NCBI GenBank assembly: GCA_950295325.1
Contig: OX485804.1
Coordinates: 21,202,001-21,266,000 of the forward strand
Direction: 5' to 3'
Source: Polytrichum commune
Lineage: Eukaryota; Streptophyta; Polytrichopsida; Polytrichales; Polytrichaceae
Length of the DNA: 64,000 nucleotides
In this document: piece after piece, positions 47,085-59,094 of the stretch
Numbering within the stretch: position 1 is the first letter of the stretch
How the letters are laid out: the number at the start of each line of letters is the position of its first letter
Notes under the pieces: generated by a model
Databases searched by the model: none
The model's input: only the letters and a program-made list of their open reading frames with translations
What the model was told of the DNA's origin: nothing
Made by a program: the position numbers and the translations under genes

Positions 47085-47600
47085 TGTAGAAATATCAAAG
47101 CAAACAAAATCAATGGCTAGAAAATATGGCTTACGAAAATATTACCGTCAACCGCAGACCCTCCTAGCTGACCACCCTCCATTCTAAAGGCCATAACTTC
47201 TACATGCCTTGTCCAAATGAATGAGTCCTTACCTCTATGGAAAGTTCACATAAGCATCTTAAATGTCTAAAAATATCAAAGGAAACCAAAGCAATGGCTA
47301 GAAAATATCGCTTAAGAAAGCATTGCCGTCAAGGGCATACCCTCCCAGGTGATCACCCTCCAATCTAAAGGCCATAACTTCTATATACCAAGTTTAAATG
47401 AAGAATTCCTTATCTCCATGAAAAACTCACATTAGCGTCTCAAATTTCTAAAAATATCAAAGCAAACCAAAGTAATAAGTAGAAAATAAGACTTAAGAAA
47501 GTATTGCCGTCAACGGCATATCCTCCATTCTAAAGGCCATAACTTCTACATGCCAAGCCCAAACAAAGAGATTCATATCTCTATGAAGAGCCTCACTTAG
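47085..47600. repeat. Three ~180-bp tandem repeats in the methyltransferase-like gene
   Basis: Each unit contains AAATATCAAAG.AAACCAAAG, a block with TATTGCCGTCAA, and CTAAAGGCCATAACTTCTA. They lie upstream of the first well-supported exon, probably in an intron. Confidence 0.75.
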
Positions 47601-47777
47601 CCCCTTGCAGCCTCAAACTTGTGCTTAGATTTGCAAAAAAAAACCCTCTACACCCTTACAAAACAAAACCTTTGCATTAACCAAAACCCTCTGCACGCAG
47701 CCTCACTTCCAACCGGAACCACTAAAATCTTGATTTTGACAAGCCTCACTTAACCCCCTACAACCTCAAACTTGTGC

Positions 47778-48128
47778 TTAGATTCGCCAAAACAAAATCC
47801 TAAACGTCTGGAACCCAAAACCTGATATCATTTGCCTGCACTTCCTCCGTCGCAGTCCATAAATTTTGTCTGCCCTACTCGAATGTTCATTGTCACGAAG
47901 CTTTTGAATCATTGTGGCCCCTAGTCTAAGGTGAACACAAGAATCAAGTATAGGTTCTAGAAACCCACCTTCCGGTTCCATCAAGCTCGTCTCTTCAACC
48001 TCGTCCTTCGCACTGTGCTCCTCCGATGCGGGATTGGACTGCGTTCCCAATTCTTTCGATGTTCCTCCAGACTGACATCCTCGGTCCCGGAACATTGACG
48101 GACCTTCAGATTCATCTACCGTTGACAA
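47778..48128 (-). CDS. Acidic reading frame, possible 5' exon of the methyltransferase-like gene
   Basis: A 116-codon minus-strand frame opens with MSTVDESEGPSMFRDRG and contains an acidic serine-rich stretch (SEEHSAKDEVEE) and then LGATMIQKLRDNEHSSRADK. It looks more like protein than chance. It lies upstream of, and in the same direction as, the methyltransferase-like exons. A low-complexity leader would suit a plant nuclear protein. There is no domain I recognise, and a splice donor before the terminal stop is not certain. It could be an independent remnant. Confidence 0.4.
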   Translation of the reverse strand: MSTVDESEGPSMFRDRGCQSGGTSKELGTQSNPASEEHSAKDEVEETSLMEPEGGFLEPILDSCVHLRLGATMIQKLRDNEHSSRADKIYGLRRRKCRQMISGFGFQTFRILFWRI

Positions 48129-48884
48129 TGTTGCGTTCTCCCCTCTGTCTTCAAAATCTAAAACTTTGTTAATTCCATTTGTCTCGTATCTTTTGTGTTA
48201 TACCTTCTTCCTCCCCATTCTACTCGTCTTCAATGCCTTAGTGCTACTGAAATACAACTTCCCTCTCTTTTTCCTTCTCTTGATATGGTTCTGCATGTCA
48301 GGTATCACCCTTCTAGAGCATGTCTACTCCAACACTCCCAAAACCCTCCCTTGAACCGAACACATCTTACGGCACTCGAGAGTCCATAACTTATGATTCT
48401 AAAACAAAGGAGATGAGTATCATGAGATCTTATACAAATGTTCGCACGAGGAATAATCCTATATTTAATACCCAATTGGATCTTTGTCATTCATTCTATT
48501 CATGTCTTGAAACGTCAAGTCTATCTCTAGACCTAGTTATGAATCATGCTTTAAGTCAAAGCCAAATAATCATATTTAATTGTTTTTCGAGTAGAATGTC
48601 TACCATGACTTGCACGCTATACTTATATATATCGTGACAACGTTACCCATCACTTTTAGACTCAATGACGGTTGTTTCCATATTGAAAATATTAGTGAAG
48701 CTTTTGTTCAGAGTTCATCCATCATGTGGATCATGTCGTTGTCGTTGGCAGCCCATTTGTAATATATAGATGGCCCATAATGTTCAAAATCTTCTTTCAT
48801 ATTTTTTTCTTAGTGCAAGTCCTCACTCCCCTCATCATGGCTCATATTCTTGCTAAAGCAGAGTTGGGAATGGTTGTCCTCTAT
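48129..48884. other. Gene-free sequence
   Basis: Short frames only. This may be the promoter side of the minus-strand gene at 45.6-48.1 kb, but no clear TATA box was identified. Confidence 0.4.
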
Positions 48885-48889
48885 GCACA

Positions 48890-51758
48890 TGTGAGGCCAA
48901 ATCCACCACCCTTTAGCGTCATAGTCCGGGTGATGGCTTTGAGCATCACATGTATCTACTACAATCTTGAACCATGTGCAAGGCAATTTTCATGTTCAAA
49001 GGAACACATTTTTGTTTCACTCATTGTGCTTTATTAATGTTAGCCTCTTGGCTTGTGGTAGAATGGGCTTTATCAAGAGTCCAACCCGCGGCTTTAGCCA
49101 CGCATGCCCTTAAGGACACTCCCCTCACTCTTTTAATCTTTACTTCCGTCTTCTTGCTATTGCAAGAATCCTCCACATTCTCCATTAACTGTGCACGTGA
49201 TTTATGGTGACTTGAGAGTGTGCAAGTGTTGAAAAACACTTTACTCCATAGTCAATGTTACATTCACTCACATGCGACTTCCACACACACATCTCCTATC
49301 CTATTGAGCTTAACACTTGTCTAAGAACTATTTTAATCTACGATTGGTCTAACACCCTCAGGGCTAGTTTAGTGGCACCCTCTACACAATCTTAGCCTTA
49401 GCTTGTTAAACCTGCCAACTGTCTAATTAACCCGTTGGTACAACTCCGGCCTAGTTACCGACAGTCCCTTGGTTACCCGGGTCCCAACAGCCAGTTGGTG
49501 TTGTCTCGGCTGCCCAACAGCCTAATCCCACACGGTCCAGCAGTCTCGGCTGCCCACAGCCTAATTCCACAGGGTCCAGCAGTCTCGGCTGCCCACAGCC
49601 TAATCCCACACGGTCTAGCAGTCTCGGCTACCCATAGCTTAATTCCACACGGTGTCGGGTAGAGAGGGTTCCGCCTTGGGAAAGCACTGGGCTTCTGGCT
49701 GCAACTAGATTTTATCGGACCCGTTGAATCTTCTGGTCTTCAATCGAGTCTTCTGGTCTTCTAGTCTTCAATTTCTTCAATTTCTTCTAATCTTCAACCT
49801 CTTTCCCGTCGACCTATCCTGTTGCGGCTCTATATGGATAAAGGGTAAGGGTAGTGTGATAAGAAACCACGGGCTTCGGACGGGTAAAACGGGACGTCAG
49901 AACACGAGCTGACGTCCGAAAGATTGGCTCCTAAACTTTCAAACCCACGGTGACTAGCATTCGCGCCTCACCAGTGGGAACGACAGAAAACAACCTTGTG
50001 GGTGATCAATCCCACTTCGTTGTCACAAACAAGCTTGTGGGTCATTAATCCCACTTCGTTGTCACACAGGAAACAAATTACGATGCAGAAATGAAATGCA
50101 ACTAGCCTCCAAAACCGGCTTGGAATCACACACACAAGAAAAAGACAACGTGCCACAAGCAACCACACATTCGAGTCTTGAAGCCTTCAATTCTTCAATC
50201 TGTCCGTCTTCTATGGTCGGTCGAAGTCTCAGCTCTTCCTTTAAGAACCAACAGACTTCCCTCCACTCAAACAAGCACGAATCTTGATTGCTAACTTCCA
50301 AAACAACAAGTGAGATCTCTCATGAATCACAAATCCCTTGTATTTTATTTCATATTCTTCTAAAAAACAACTCACACCGTGAGCTTCGAATCCACTTCTC
50401 TCTCTCAACAACTTCTCTCCCACAATAATCACATAACATCTTTCCTTCACCACCTCTCCCTATCTATGCGAGAGACAAAGTTCTATCTTATCCTCATCAC
50501 ATGGCTTCTAATCACCCATTGGTCCAAAGTAACTCAAGATAACTAAAAGACAAAAATAAACTATGAGTAAATAAAAAGGTAATCTATTTCTATCATTTGG
50601 TAAAGGTAACTAAGAGTAACTATGAGTAAACATAAAGGTAAGCAACTTCTATCCACTTCTATCCTTAGGTAATGATAACTAAAATAAACTATGAGTAAAT
50701 AAAAAGGTAATCTACTTCTATTCTTTATTATTTTTCTCCAAGACCAAGAATCACAATGCAATATTAAATACGTACACATCTATATAGTGTACGTATTTAC
50801 ATCACGACATATGAGTAAACATAAAGGTAAGCAACTTCTATCCACTTCTATCCTTAGGTAATGATAACTAAAATAAACTATGAGTAAATAAAAAAGTAAT
50901 CTACTTCTATTCTTTATTATTTTTCTCCAAGACCAAGAATCACAATGCAATATTAAATACGTATATATCTATATAGTGTACGCATTTACATCACGACAAC
51001 GGTCCAGCAGTCTCGGTTGCCCACAGCCTCATCCCACACGGTCCAACAGCTCGACTGCCCAGCAGCCTAATCCCACACGGTCTAGCAGTCTCGGCTGCCC
51101 ACAGCTTAATCCCACACGGTCCAGCAGCTACGTGGTAAACCCAGCTACTAGCTACCCTTAATACAAGCCCTCTCATCCACTAATCAAATATTTTCTAGGT
51201 TCTTCTTTCTTTTCTTTTCCTTGCCCCTAAGTCATGAACTAATCTAACACACTACTTTCACTAACTACTACCTAATCACCACATGCAATCTTAAGCTCTA
51301 AGAGCTCACTCCCTTGGGAGGCCTTGAGAGAGAGAGAGATAAAATGAGAGAAAAACACCTTAAGTAGCAAAGAGGGAGAGAGGGAGAGAGAGGTGAGGAT
51401 AGGGTGAGAGGATTAGCACCTCCAATCACAATCCTTTAACCCTCTCCTCCAAAGTAGGGACTAATCCCCATCCACCAAACCTTCTCATTCCTAAACCGAC
51501 AAGGTGGATCCAAAAGTGGGCATTTAACCCGCGGAGCTCACCTTGCCTCACCTTACCCCCCTACTCACATAATCAAGGCATTCTCTTATTGAAATCTAAC
51601 CTTGGAATAATCACACAACACCACCTAATGCCTAAACTTAAATCCACACCACACTTCACTCTTTTTATGTTTTGTGAATAATCATAACACATCAAAGTCA
51701 AACTAAAATTGGTTTCGAGGAGTTAATCACCACATGTGGGCACCATTTTGGGCTCACA
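48890..51758 (-). mobile_element. LTR-A copy 3 (solo LTR-like), split by element B
   Basis: On the minus strand it starts TGTGAGCCCAAAATGG (51758) and ends GGCCTCACA (48890). A perfect 5-bp duplication, GCACA, flanks it (48885-48889 and 51759-51763). Nested element B occupies 49653-50998. Its own minisatellite, units like GGTCCAGCAGTCTCGGCTGC, lies on both sides of B. No internal retrotransposon region is attached. Confidence 0.88.
49653..50998 (-). mobile_element. Element B copy 2, with duplicated end
   Basis: Reverse complement of the unit at 16528-17706, with ends TGTCG..CGACA and identical 4-bp flanks ACGG (49649-49652 and 50999-51002). The terminal ~190 bp occurs twice in tandem (about 50621-50806 and 50807-50998), which explains its greater length of 1,346 bp. 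It sits inside a minisatellite unit of LTR-A copy 3. Confidence 0.82.
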
Positions 51759-53931
51759 GCACATGGAGTGAGAGTCCCACTTACCTTTTGGATGGAAGAG
51801 GACGGACTAGCTTACGTGACGTCACAACGTTTGAGTCTTCGGTTCGGCTTCAGAGAGGACACTATTAGTGTTTAGGAGGATATTTTTGACGATTTGACGT
51901 CAGAGCTTACATACACGCTTGGTCGGTTATCGCAGCGAGATGAGAGCAATAATTTGTTTTGGAGTCTTTATCCAGGTAGTTACCGAATGTATGGCCTCAC
52001 TGATTCTTAGATGGCTGCATCTACTGAGATCCTCACTCCTTGTTGTTCCTCTACTTGCACCATTCAAACTCTTCTGCCACGTGATGTGAAGGTCAAACTC
52101 GAGCCCGGTTTCAACACGCCAATTGTAGAAAACGTTAGAGTTCAGTTTGTAATTATACTTTCTTCAGATGAAGAGGGCAGTCCCACCAAGCCCCCGCCTC
52201 AGGTTATAGTTAATGGGAACGCTCCTAAAGTATATCCTTTGTCGCAAGAAACTGTTAGCATATTTCCATTGCTAAAACAACTTGCAAGAAGGCCGGGAAA
52301 AAAAATATTCTAAAAAAATTAGATTACTCAGTGATTAGACACGAGATAGTAGAGTACCTTCCTGCTGTGTTCGATGGTGTCATCATATTTGAGTTGCCAC
52401 CCGCTGGTGACACGGCCCCACGGTCACAGGCTAAGTCAATGCAAGGAATGGACAAGCGTTATGACGGCCATGTGTGGACGAAGACCATCACCACCAACAT
52501 CACAAACAACGTTGGTTTGTCCTTCCGTTATTCCACCTGCGTTGCAACAACAAGGATTGCGAATATCTGAACCGCCGACCTCGCATCTTCTAAGTCAACG
52601 AGACAGAGTTTGAAGGTTGTACCCTCCAAGCCTTTGTAGTGGATCAATCACCCCCAACTGACTCTACGCTTGTTTGCATGGTATGTAAATTAAAGAACCC
52701 CCGGCATGTATTGCCAAATGTGGAGCTAAGATTTATTATGTGGCTGGCAAAAGCAACCAAACCAGAGCGTGTATCCACCTAGGAACTCATGATCACCCAG
52801 TCAAGGTAGGCGACTACAGAGACACTAAGGCTGAGATCAGTGGCCTAATTGAAGAGCAGATCGAGAAGACTCCCCAAGCTACCAAGAGTGCAGTGGTGTT
52901 GGAGGCTAGCAAAGTTCTAATTGGAAACTTCAACCCGAGGACGCGCCACCAAAGAAGCTGACTCTAGAGGAACTTGTTCTTGTATTTGACCGATGCAAGG
53001 ACATGGCTTCCCCAAACATCCGCAACAAGGTCATGAGCTTCCGTTTCTTGAGAAGGTATGGAATCATGGACTCTATCACCAAAATCCGTGGAATCAATTT
53101 ATGGGCCTTTGTTTAGGAGAACAAATTTCCAGGTCAAGGGGCTGATCTTAACAAGGTTTTTGTCTTCAAGATGTCGGAAGTCGGGCTTGGTAGTGGGGTA
53201 GACTTAGTGAAGCGTATGCAGCCCGGTGAAGATTTGGAGAATGCCTGGATGATGTTCGACCATGTCAAACGGGTAAAACAATGGACCACAATGGCATGCC
53301 ACGTGTATGACTCCACGTATTGCCGTGTCATGACCATTGCTAGCTGTGACATGCAATCCGAGGACTCTGAGGCCCAGATCGTTTTCTAGAAGAATCTCAA
53401 TGTTGTCATGCAGAGGAATGGCGTTGTCGAGCCCAACTTCAAGGGTTTTATGGCCGACAGCGCCCAGGCCAACTGGAATGCAGTTCGGGTCATATATGGC
53501 AATGGCAAGAAGGAGGACCGCTTGGACGACCGGGAGAGAACCTGTCAGTTCACTGGACCCAGTCTATGGTTAAGTATACCGAGAAGTACATTCCCGAAGA
53601 ACTCTGGGAGCAACACAAGAAGATGTGCCACCAATATAGGACCGCGAGGACCATGGACGAAGCGGAGAGTCTGTACCACGGGCTACGTGCATGGTGGGTA
53701 TCCGCCGGGGCAGTGACAGAGAAGGCACTAACCAAACTAGAGCTCTGGCTTGCATTCTGGCATTACCGTTATCGCCAATGGGGAGGCTTCATGACCGGGG
53801 TATGTTTTCCCAAAACATTTCATTTTTTTTCATTTTTTTCACATTATCCTAATCTGAAACAACTCTTCTCTAATCTCTAACTACTTCCACTATGTACTCG
53901 CATAAATTTTCAGAAGAAGAGCTGGCAGAAA

Positions 53932-55091
53932 TGCCTTCATGTAATCTCGCCGAAACAATACACAACAAGTGGCTTGAAACGTCTAGAAACAACGGCGGCG
54001 ACCTCTACGTGGCTACAGTGGACGACTTCGTTCGAGGCTTCCTACCGGTTGTCAATTACTACCAGTTCCTGAAAGGTGACGTCGGCGGTACAAACCCTAC
54101 AAAGAAAGAGCTCAAATTAAGGATGGCAGAACGCAGGGCGAAACAAACAGGTAATCCCTTAGTGCTTGAAGACCCCATGCTGGACATGCCCGGAGCAGAA
54201 GAGTTTTGTACCCGTGAGCCTCGCATGGTTGAAGAAGAGGTATTCGGGTCCACAAAGCGGAAAGCAGATCTACCTCTTGGAGCTGAAGAGGAGTCTCATC
54301 GGCCTAACAAGGTAAACTTCTCACATCCAAGAGGTTCAGGACATGCTGTGAGGTCTCGTCTTGTGCAGATGCCCATCATTATAGAAGAAGATATTGAAGA
54401 TGATATGCACGTCCAAGAAGATCACCCCCATGCTCCTGAGCCTGAAAGCATCCCTCCGTCCCCACCGAACGAGGGGGGGATCCGTCATGTCAATGATGTT
54501 GAAGAAACAAAGGTTAACGTCAAGGAGTGGCACATATCAAGACTTCCCAAGACCTCGGCGAAGTGTTGTTGGGCCCACAGAGCTGTCACGAAGAAGAAGT
54601 GTACCGAGAGAATTGTGAGGGGCGCCAATTCGACCGCCACGCCTACCTACACCGGAGTTTGGACTAATATACGCAGGATTATTTCAGAGAGGACAAAATT
54701 CTTCTTCTGCTCCGACGACATTGACAGGTGCGTGAAGGGCACAAGGCGCAAAGGGGTTGCTAAGCACTCTGTAGACCAGGAAATGCCCCTGATTCCAGAC
54801 CTTTGGCCGGTGAAGCTAGGACAAACCTCAAGCTCACTGAAATTCTTGCCCTTGAAGCGGCTGGATTCCAACTCCCGCATAAGAAACCTGTCCCTCCAAG
54901 ACGCCTCTTCTCTTCTGCCCCGCCGCCTGCAAATCTCAGCGCGGTGCCCGTTCCTGCAGAAGCAGCCCGCTACCCTGGCAAGAGAGACGGCAAGATGGTC
55001 AAACGCACTGCCACTCGCCCAAATCCGGCGCAGTGACTCTCCATGGCCTCCTCCGACTCCCTCAAAGCTCGCCTCCGTTCCATTACTATGA
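53932..55091 (+). CDS. Longest intact exon of the SWIM transposase-like gene
   Basis: This is about 385 codons from the AG acceptor at 53931. It is open through a conserved block (CNLAETIHNKW, then DLYVATVDDFVRGF and YYQFLKGD) into a disordered basic and acidic tail with KRKADLPLG, a possible nuclear localisation signal. The frame then drifts: after about 54780 the better-looking frame is +2 relative to this one (residues KPVPPRRLFSSAPPP), so an indel lies near there. It belongs to the enclosing pseudogene. Confidence 0.6.
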
Positions 55092-55265
55092 TACTTCATC
55101 CAGGCCATGGTTGCATCATCGGGCTGGATTCAGGTGTTCCTCCTGCCATCACACAGTACCAGGTCACCATTAGCTCTTTCCTGGGTTGCACTTGCCCTGC
55201 ATTCAGGAAGACAATGACTAAGTTCCGAGGGAGGACCCAATTATCTTATTGCAAGCATGTGTACT

Positions 55266-56766
55266 TGTGAGCCCAAAATGGTGCCCACATGTGGTGATTA
55301 ACTCTTCGAAACCAATTTTAGTTTGACTTTGATGTGTTATATTTATTCACAAAACATAAAAAGAGTAAAGTGTGGTGTGAATTTAAGTTTAGGCATTAGA
55401 ATGTGTTGTGTGATTATTTCAAGGTTGAATTCAATAAGAGTATGCCTTGATAATGTGAGTAGGGGGTAAGGTGAAGCAAGGTGAGCTCCGCGGGTTAAAT
55501 GCCCACTTTTGGATCCACCTTGTTAGTTTAGGAAGAAGGAAGCTTGGTGGATGGGGATTAGTCCCTACTTTAGAGGTGAAGGTTAAGGGATTGTGATTGG
55601 AGGTGCTAATCCTCTCACCCTATCCTCACCTCTCTCTCCCTCTCTCCCTCTCTCCCTCTCTCCCTCTTTGCTACTTAAGGTGTTTTCTCTCTCATTTACC
55701 ACTCTCTCCATCAAGCGCTCTCAAGGGAGCAAGTCCTTAAGAGCTTGAGCCACGTGTGTAGGTTATTAGTTTTAGTGAAGTTAATTAGTTAAGCTCTATC
55801 TCTCACTCTCACACTTGGGGTAAGCTCTTAGGATTAGACATAATGTTAGGGATTAGGTAGTTAAACATTTAGAATTAGGAGGTTGGGATTGGTTGGTTAG
55901 TTGAAAGATTATCTTGAGTTTAGTGGAAGTCTTAATTAGTGGTGTGGGGTGGCTAGTTTAATAGTTAGACAAGCAACTGGGAGTTGGTTTACCCCAGACT
56001 GGGCTACATTCGACAGCAGAGCTGCAAACAACTGGGAGTTGGTTTACCCCAGACTGGGCTACATTCGGCAGCAGAGCTGCAAGCAGCTGGGAGTTGGTTT
56101 ACCCCAAACTGGGCTACATTCGGCAGCAGAGCTGCAAGCAGCTGGGAGCTGGTTTACCCCATACTGGGCTACATTCGGCAGCAGAGCTGCAAGCAGCCGG
56201 GAGGGCTTGGTTATTAACACATACACATGAAGCTACAGTGGGTAGCTAATTAGTGGAAGTAAGCAAGGTGGCATTACTCATTAACTAATGGGTACCAGTT
56301 GTAAGTAAGATAGCCTAGTAGGTAGACAACTTAATTAGCTCATAGATAAGTAGCTAGTCACATTAGGCTTGCTTGGCATGTGTGGCCTTCACTAGCAAAG
56401 TGTACTTACTATTGGTTATAGAGAATAGCGTTTTTCAACGTTTGCATCCTCTATATTAAATAAATCAAGTGCACAAGTGATGGAGAATGTTAACAACTCT
56501 AGCGATGGCCAGACAAAGGAAGTCAAGACTAAGGGTGCAAGGGGAATTTCCTTGAGGGCATGTGTGGCCAAAGCCGCGGGTTGGACTCTTGAGAAATCAA
56601 ACTCTACCATAAGCCAAGAGGCTAACATTAATAAAGCACGGTGAATTAAGATGACATGAATGCCTTGGGATGTGAAGGGAGCATTTTCAATACACAAACA
56701 ATACATGTGATTCTCAAAACCATCACCCGGACTAGGACGCTTAAGGGTGGTGGGTTTGGCCTCACA
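55266..56766 (+). mobile_element. LTR-A copy 4 (solo LTR) inside the SWIM gene
   Basis: A 1,501-bp unit with ends TGTGAGCC..GGCCTCACA and a perfect 5-bp duplication GTACT (55261-55265 and 56767-56771). Removing it and one duplication copy restores an open SWIM frame across the junction. Four ~55-bp minisatellite units (AACTGGGAGTTGGTTTACCC type) lie at about 55974-56200. Confidence 0.93.
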
Positions 56767-57141
56767 GTACTTCATCCTTTTGAAGGTTTGCCACCGTGAT
56801 CCCGAGGCCGACCTTTTCATTCACGCGCCTACCTTTAGCTTCAACGAGATCAAGCTAGTCCTAGAAAGCAGACTCTTGACTCACCCTTTGGCTAAAAAGT
56901 AGGAGGCACTCTACAAACAACCTAGACTCTTGTCAATGGACGGTGGCCATTCAAAATTCCCTTGTCATTACATGAATTGAATCATCAATATAAGATTCAT
57001 ATTGTCTTTTTCAATATAAAGGGTCTTGTCATTCACATTGATTGCATTGTGTGTCTATATCTTGAACCACTAATGTCTTGCCACCTAGCATAAGTACACT
57101 ATGCACGACTACTTTGTAAGCACCCGCCAATGCACTATTAG

Positions 57142-57185
57142 TAGATAGATAGATAGAAACTCCGGTCTTTTTTAAGGGTTGCACT
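57142..57185 (-). repeat. Short repeat end with TATC tail
   Basis: This has the same CCGGAGTTTCTATC end and (TATC)n tail as 11021-11200, also on the minus strand. Only the last ~30 bases are shared. Confidence 0.5.
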
Positions 57186-57242
57186 ATTGGTACTAACTAT
57201 GTATCGCTTTATAATTGCCAATCAATGGTTATTCACTTGGTT

Positions 57243-57695
57243 TCATTGATTGAATTTAATGCGTTTTGGTTTGCCCCTTGCCATTTCGGCATAACTATGA
57301 ACCTCCGGCTCCACTACAGGACAAACTACATTCACGTCCATTTTCGGCACCACACTTGGCATTTGTCCTAGGTGGGAACGTTTCAACAATGGACCTCGTC
57401 CCCTCAACCCACTAAGTGTTTCCCGGGAATAAGTTCCCGAGGGGATTTTTCCAACCTTCGAGTATGCATGAGGTGGCAAGGGCACCTCCACCTTCTCCTC
57501 AAAAACCAAGGTGTCACTAGTATCATGTGTTGGTGAAGGGTCTCCTCTCGGAACTAATCGGACCTCGAGATCCCCCATCACTTCAAGCCCCTGGCTACAA
57601 ACCTCCACCTGCTCTTCTTCCCCACCCTCCACATATGGTTGAAACGGGCCTACGCAGTCACCAAGTGAAACAGCAACACCTCTGTCCTCATCCAT
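57243..57695 (-). CDS. Unrecognised 150-codon open frame
   Basis: The minus-strand ATG at 57695 starts a frame of about 150 codons with sensible composition: MDEDRGVAVSLGDC, an acidic patch (EGGEEEQVEV), a long polar middle and a basic C-terminus (MARGKPKRIKFNQ). SYAEMARGKPKR faintly recalls the gag-like ORF1 of plant LINEs, but I cannot support that. No splice sites or partners were found nearby. It may be a fragment of a larger gene or a retroelement protein. Confidence 0.4.
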   Translation of the reverse strand: MDEDRGVAVSLGDCVGPFQPYVEGGEEEQVEVCSQGLEVMGDLEVRLVPRGDPSPTHDTSDTLVFEEKVEVPLPPHAYSKVGKIPSGTYSRETLSGLRGRGPLLKRSHLGQMPSVVPKMDVNVVCPVVEPEVHSYAEMARGKPKRIKFNQ

Positions 57696-57740
57696 AACCC
57701 TAGCAGTAGATAGCCCAACCCTATAGTGACTAGGTAGCAA

Positions 57741-58797
57741 AAAATCAATCGAAAAAAGAGAAAGAGTCGACCATAGCCCAAGGTTATATATCCCTGAGAA
57801 AGGTGCTTGGCACCCTTGAGAAACGACCTTTGAAGAAATAGATGATACTCATCCTGTAGAAGACAACGAAAACATACCCGTTAAATTTTTTTTGTTTAAA
57901 TCAACCAATATTATTGGAAAGTGAGAGCACGGTAATAGGCAAAAAATAGGAATTTCTCAATCTTTAAACCCCCTGGGTCCACGGTTATAGGTCTCAAAAA
58001 TTGGCCAAAAATAATAATATTCTTGGAATATTTCTGAAATATATTCCAAACTGCTGAATTTAGCGAGCTAAATTTAGCAATATATATATTTTTTATATTT
58101 ATATATATATTTGGATTTTGGTCTCCATTTTCTGCTCTCCGCTCTCCGCCCATTGCTCGCATACAAGTCTCGTCCCCTGGAGCAATGGAGGTGACGAACG
58201 TGCATTCGTTAATCGCTGAGGAGGGAGCTGCTACTTGCTCCAATGCCGCTGCCCCTCCCTTCGATGATGAGGTAACTCGTCTATGAGAACACCACATGCA
58301 TTGACGAACGCGCGTTCGTAACATCTCTAACCACATGTCGCAACCCTTGCTATCCCCCTTAACAATCTTACCAATTTTCATTTCTAGCAAAGGTTACGAG
58401 CGTTAACCCTTCTCATTCCGCCATGCTAATGGTTAGCTCCTCCTACCCCGGACCTTATAGTTCATAAGAGGGAACCAACCCTCCTACTTTGCTTTCGGGA
58501 CTCACCCCTTAATCGGTAACCAATTCCTAGATGTGACTTCCATCCATGGAAGTCCAATCCTATGTTGATCATCGCGTTGCCGGAGCAACACTACAACAAC
58601 CCGAACCATACTAGGCAACTATGACCTCACATTGGGCCAAAGCCCATGGAGGCCGTGCCGTTCGGCCTCGGGTGGGTGAGGCCACACCACCTCACCCATA
58701 TAAGCCTCTAGGACTCTACGCAAGGCCCCTACCCCACCGTCAATAGACCTTTTGTCTCTCTACCAAGAGTTGGGGCCAAGTAGACATTTTCCATTAA
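57741..58797. other. Gene-free sequence with two 17-bp palindromes
   Basis: ACGAACG-type palindromes are at about 58194-58209 and 58304-58320, related to the array at 62621. An AT run is at about 58079-58110. The reading frame on the minus strand here shows no domain. Confidence 0.5.
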
Positions 58798-59094
58798 TTA
58801 CACTACAAGGAAATGGGTGTATAATTGACAAAAATGTGACACTAAAATGTCCGAAGTGACAAAATCAGCTCAAAGCTATGAGTTTTTGTCAATTCGGACA
58901 TTATTCAAAATTTGTGTCAATTTTCTGTCATCAGATTTATATATTTCACGTTTAACTTATTCCCTTCACCTGAGCATGTGTCTCATATTTATTAACAACA
59001 AAAGGTGTTACAAAAGGTTTTTAAGTATTGTAATTACTAGTATAAGTAATTAATATAAATAATGTATTTACTATAATTAATGTAATAACTAATT

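Larger units (their letters stand above)
52011..56902 (+). pseudogene. MULE-like transposase-derived gene with SWIM zinc finger, decayed
   Basis: Plus-strand pieces in changing frames spell one protein. They are an N-terminal block (52011-52313), a zinc-binding block with HLGTHDHPV near 52790, and a DDE-like region with QANWNAVRVIYGNG at 53474. Next come WLAFWHYRYRQWGGFMTG before a GTATG donor at 53800, an acceptor at about 53932, then EELAEMPSCNLAETIHNKW with a basic, proline-rich tail to 55091. A SWIM finger follows: CTCPAF (55189) and CKHVY (55253). The solo LTR at 55266-56766 cuts the gene right after CKHVY. Beyond it the same frame continues as HRDPEADLFIHAPTF and stops at about 56902. 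SWIM fingers and this order are typical of Mutator-like and related plant transposases. Several frameshifts show it is not functional. Confidence 0.75.

Noticed and set aside
57911-58390. A 159-codon minus-strand frame
   Set aside because: It has no domain, crosses an AT microsatellite and covers the two palindromes, and its composition is not consistent along its length.
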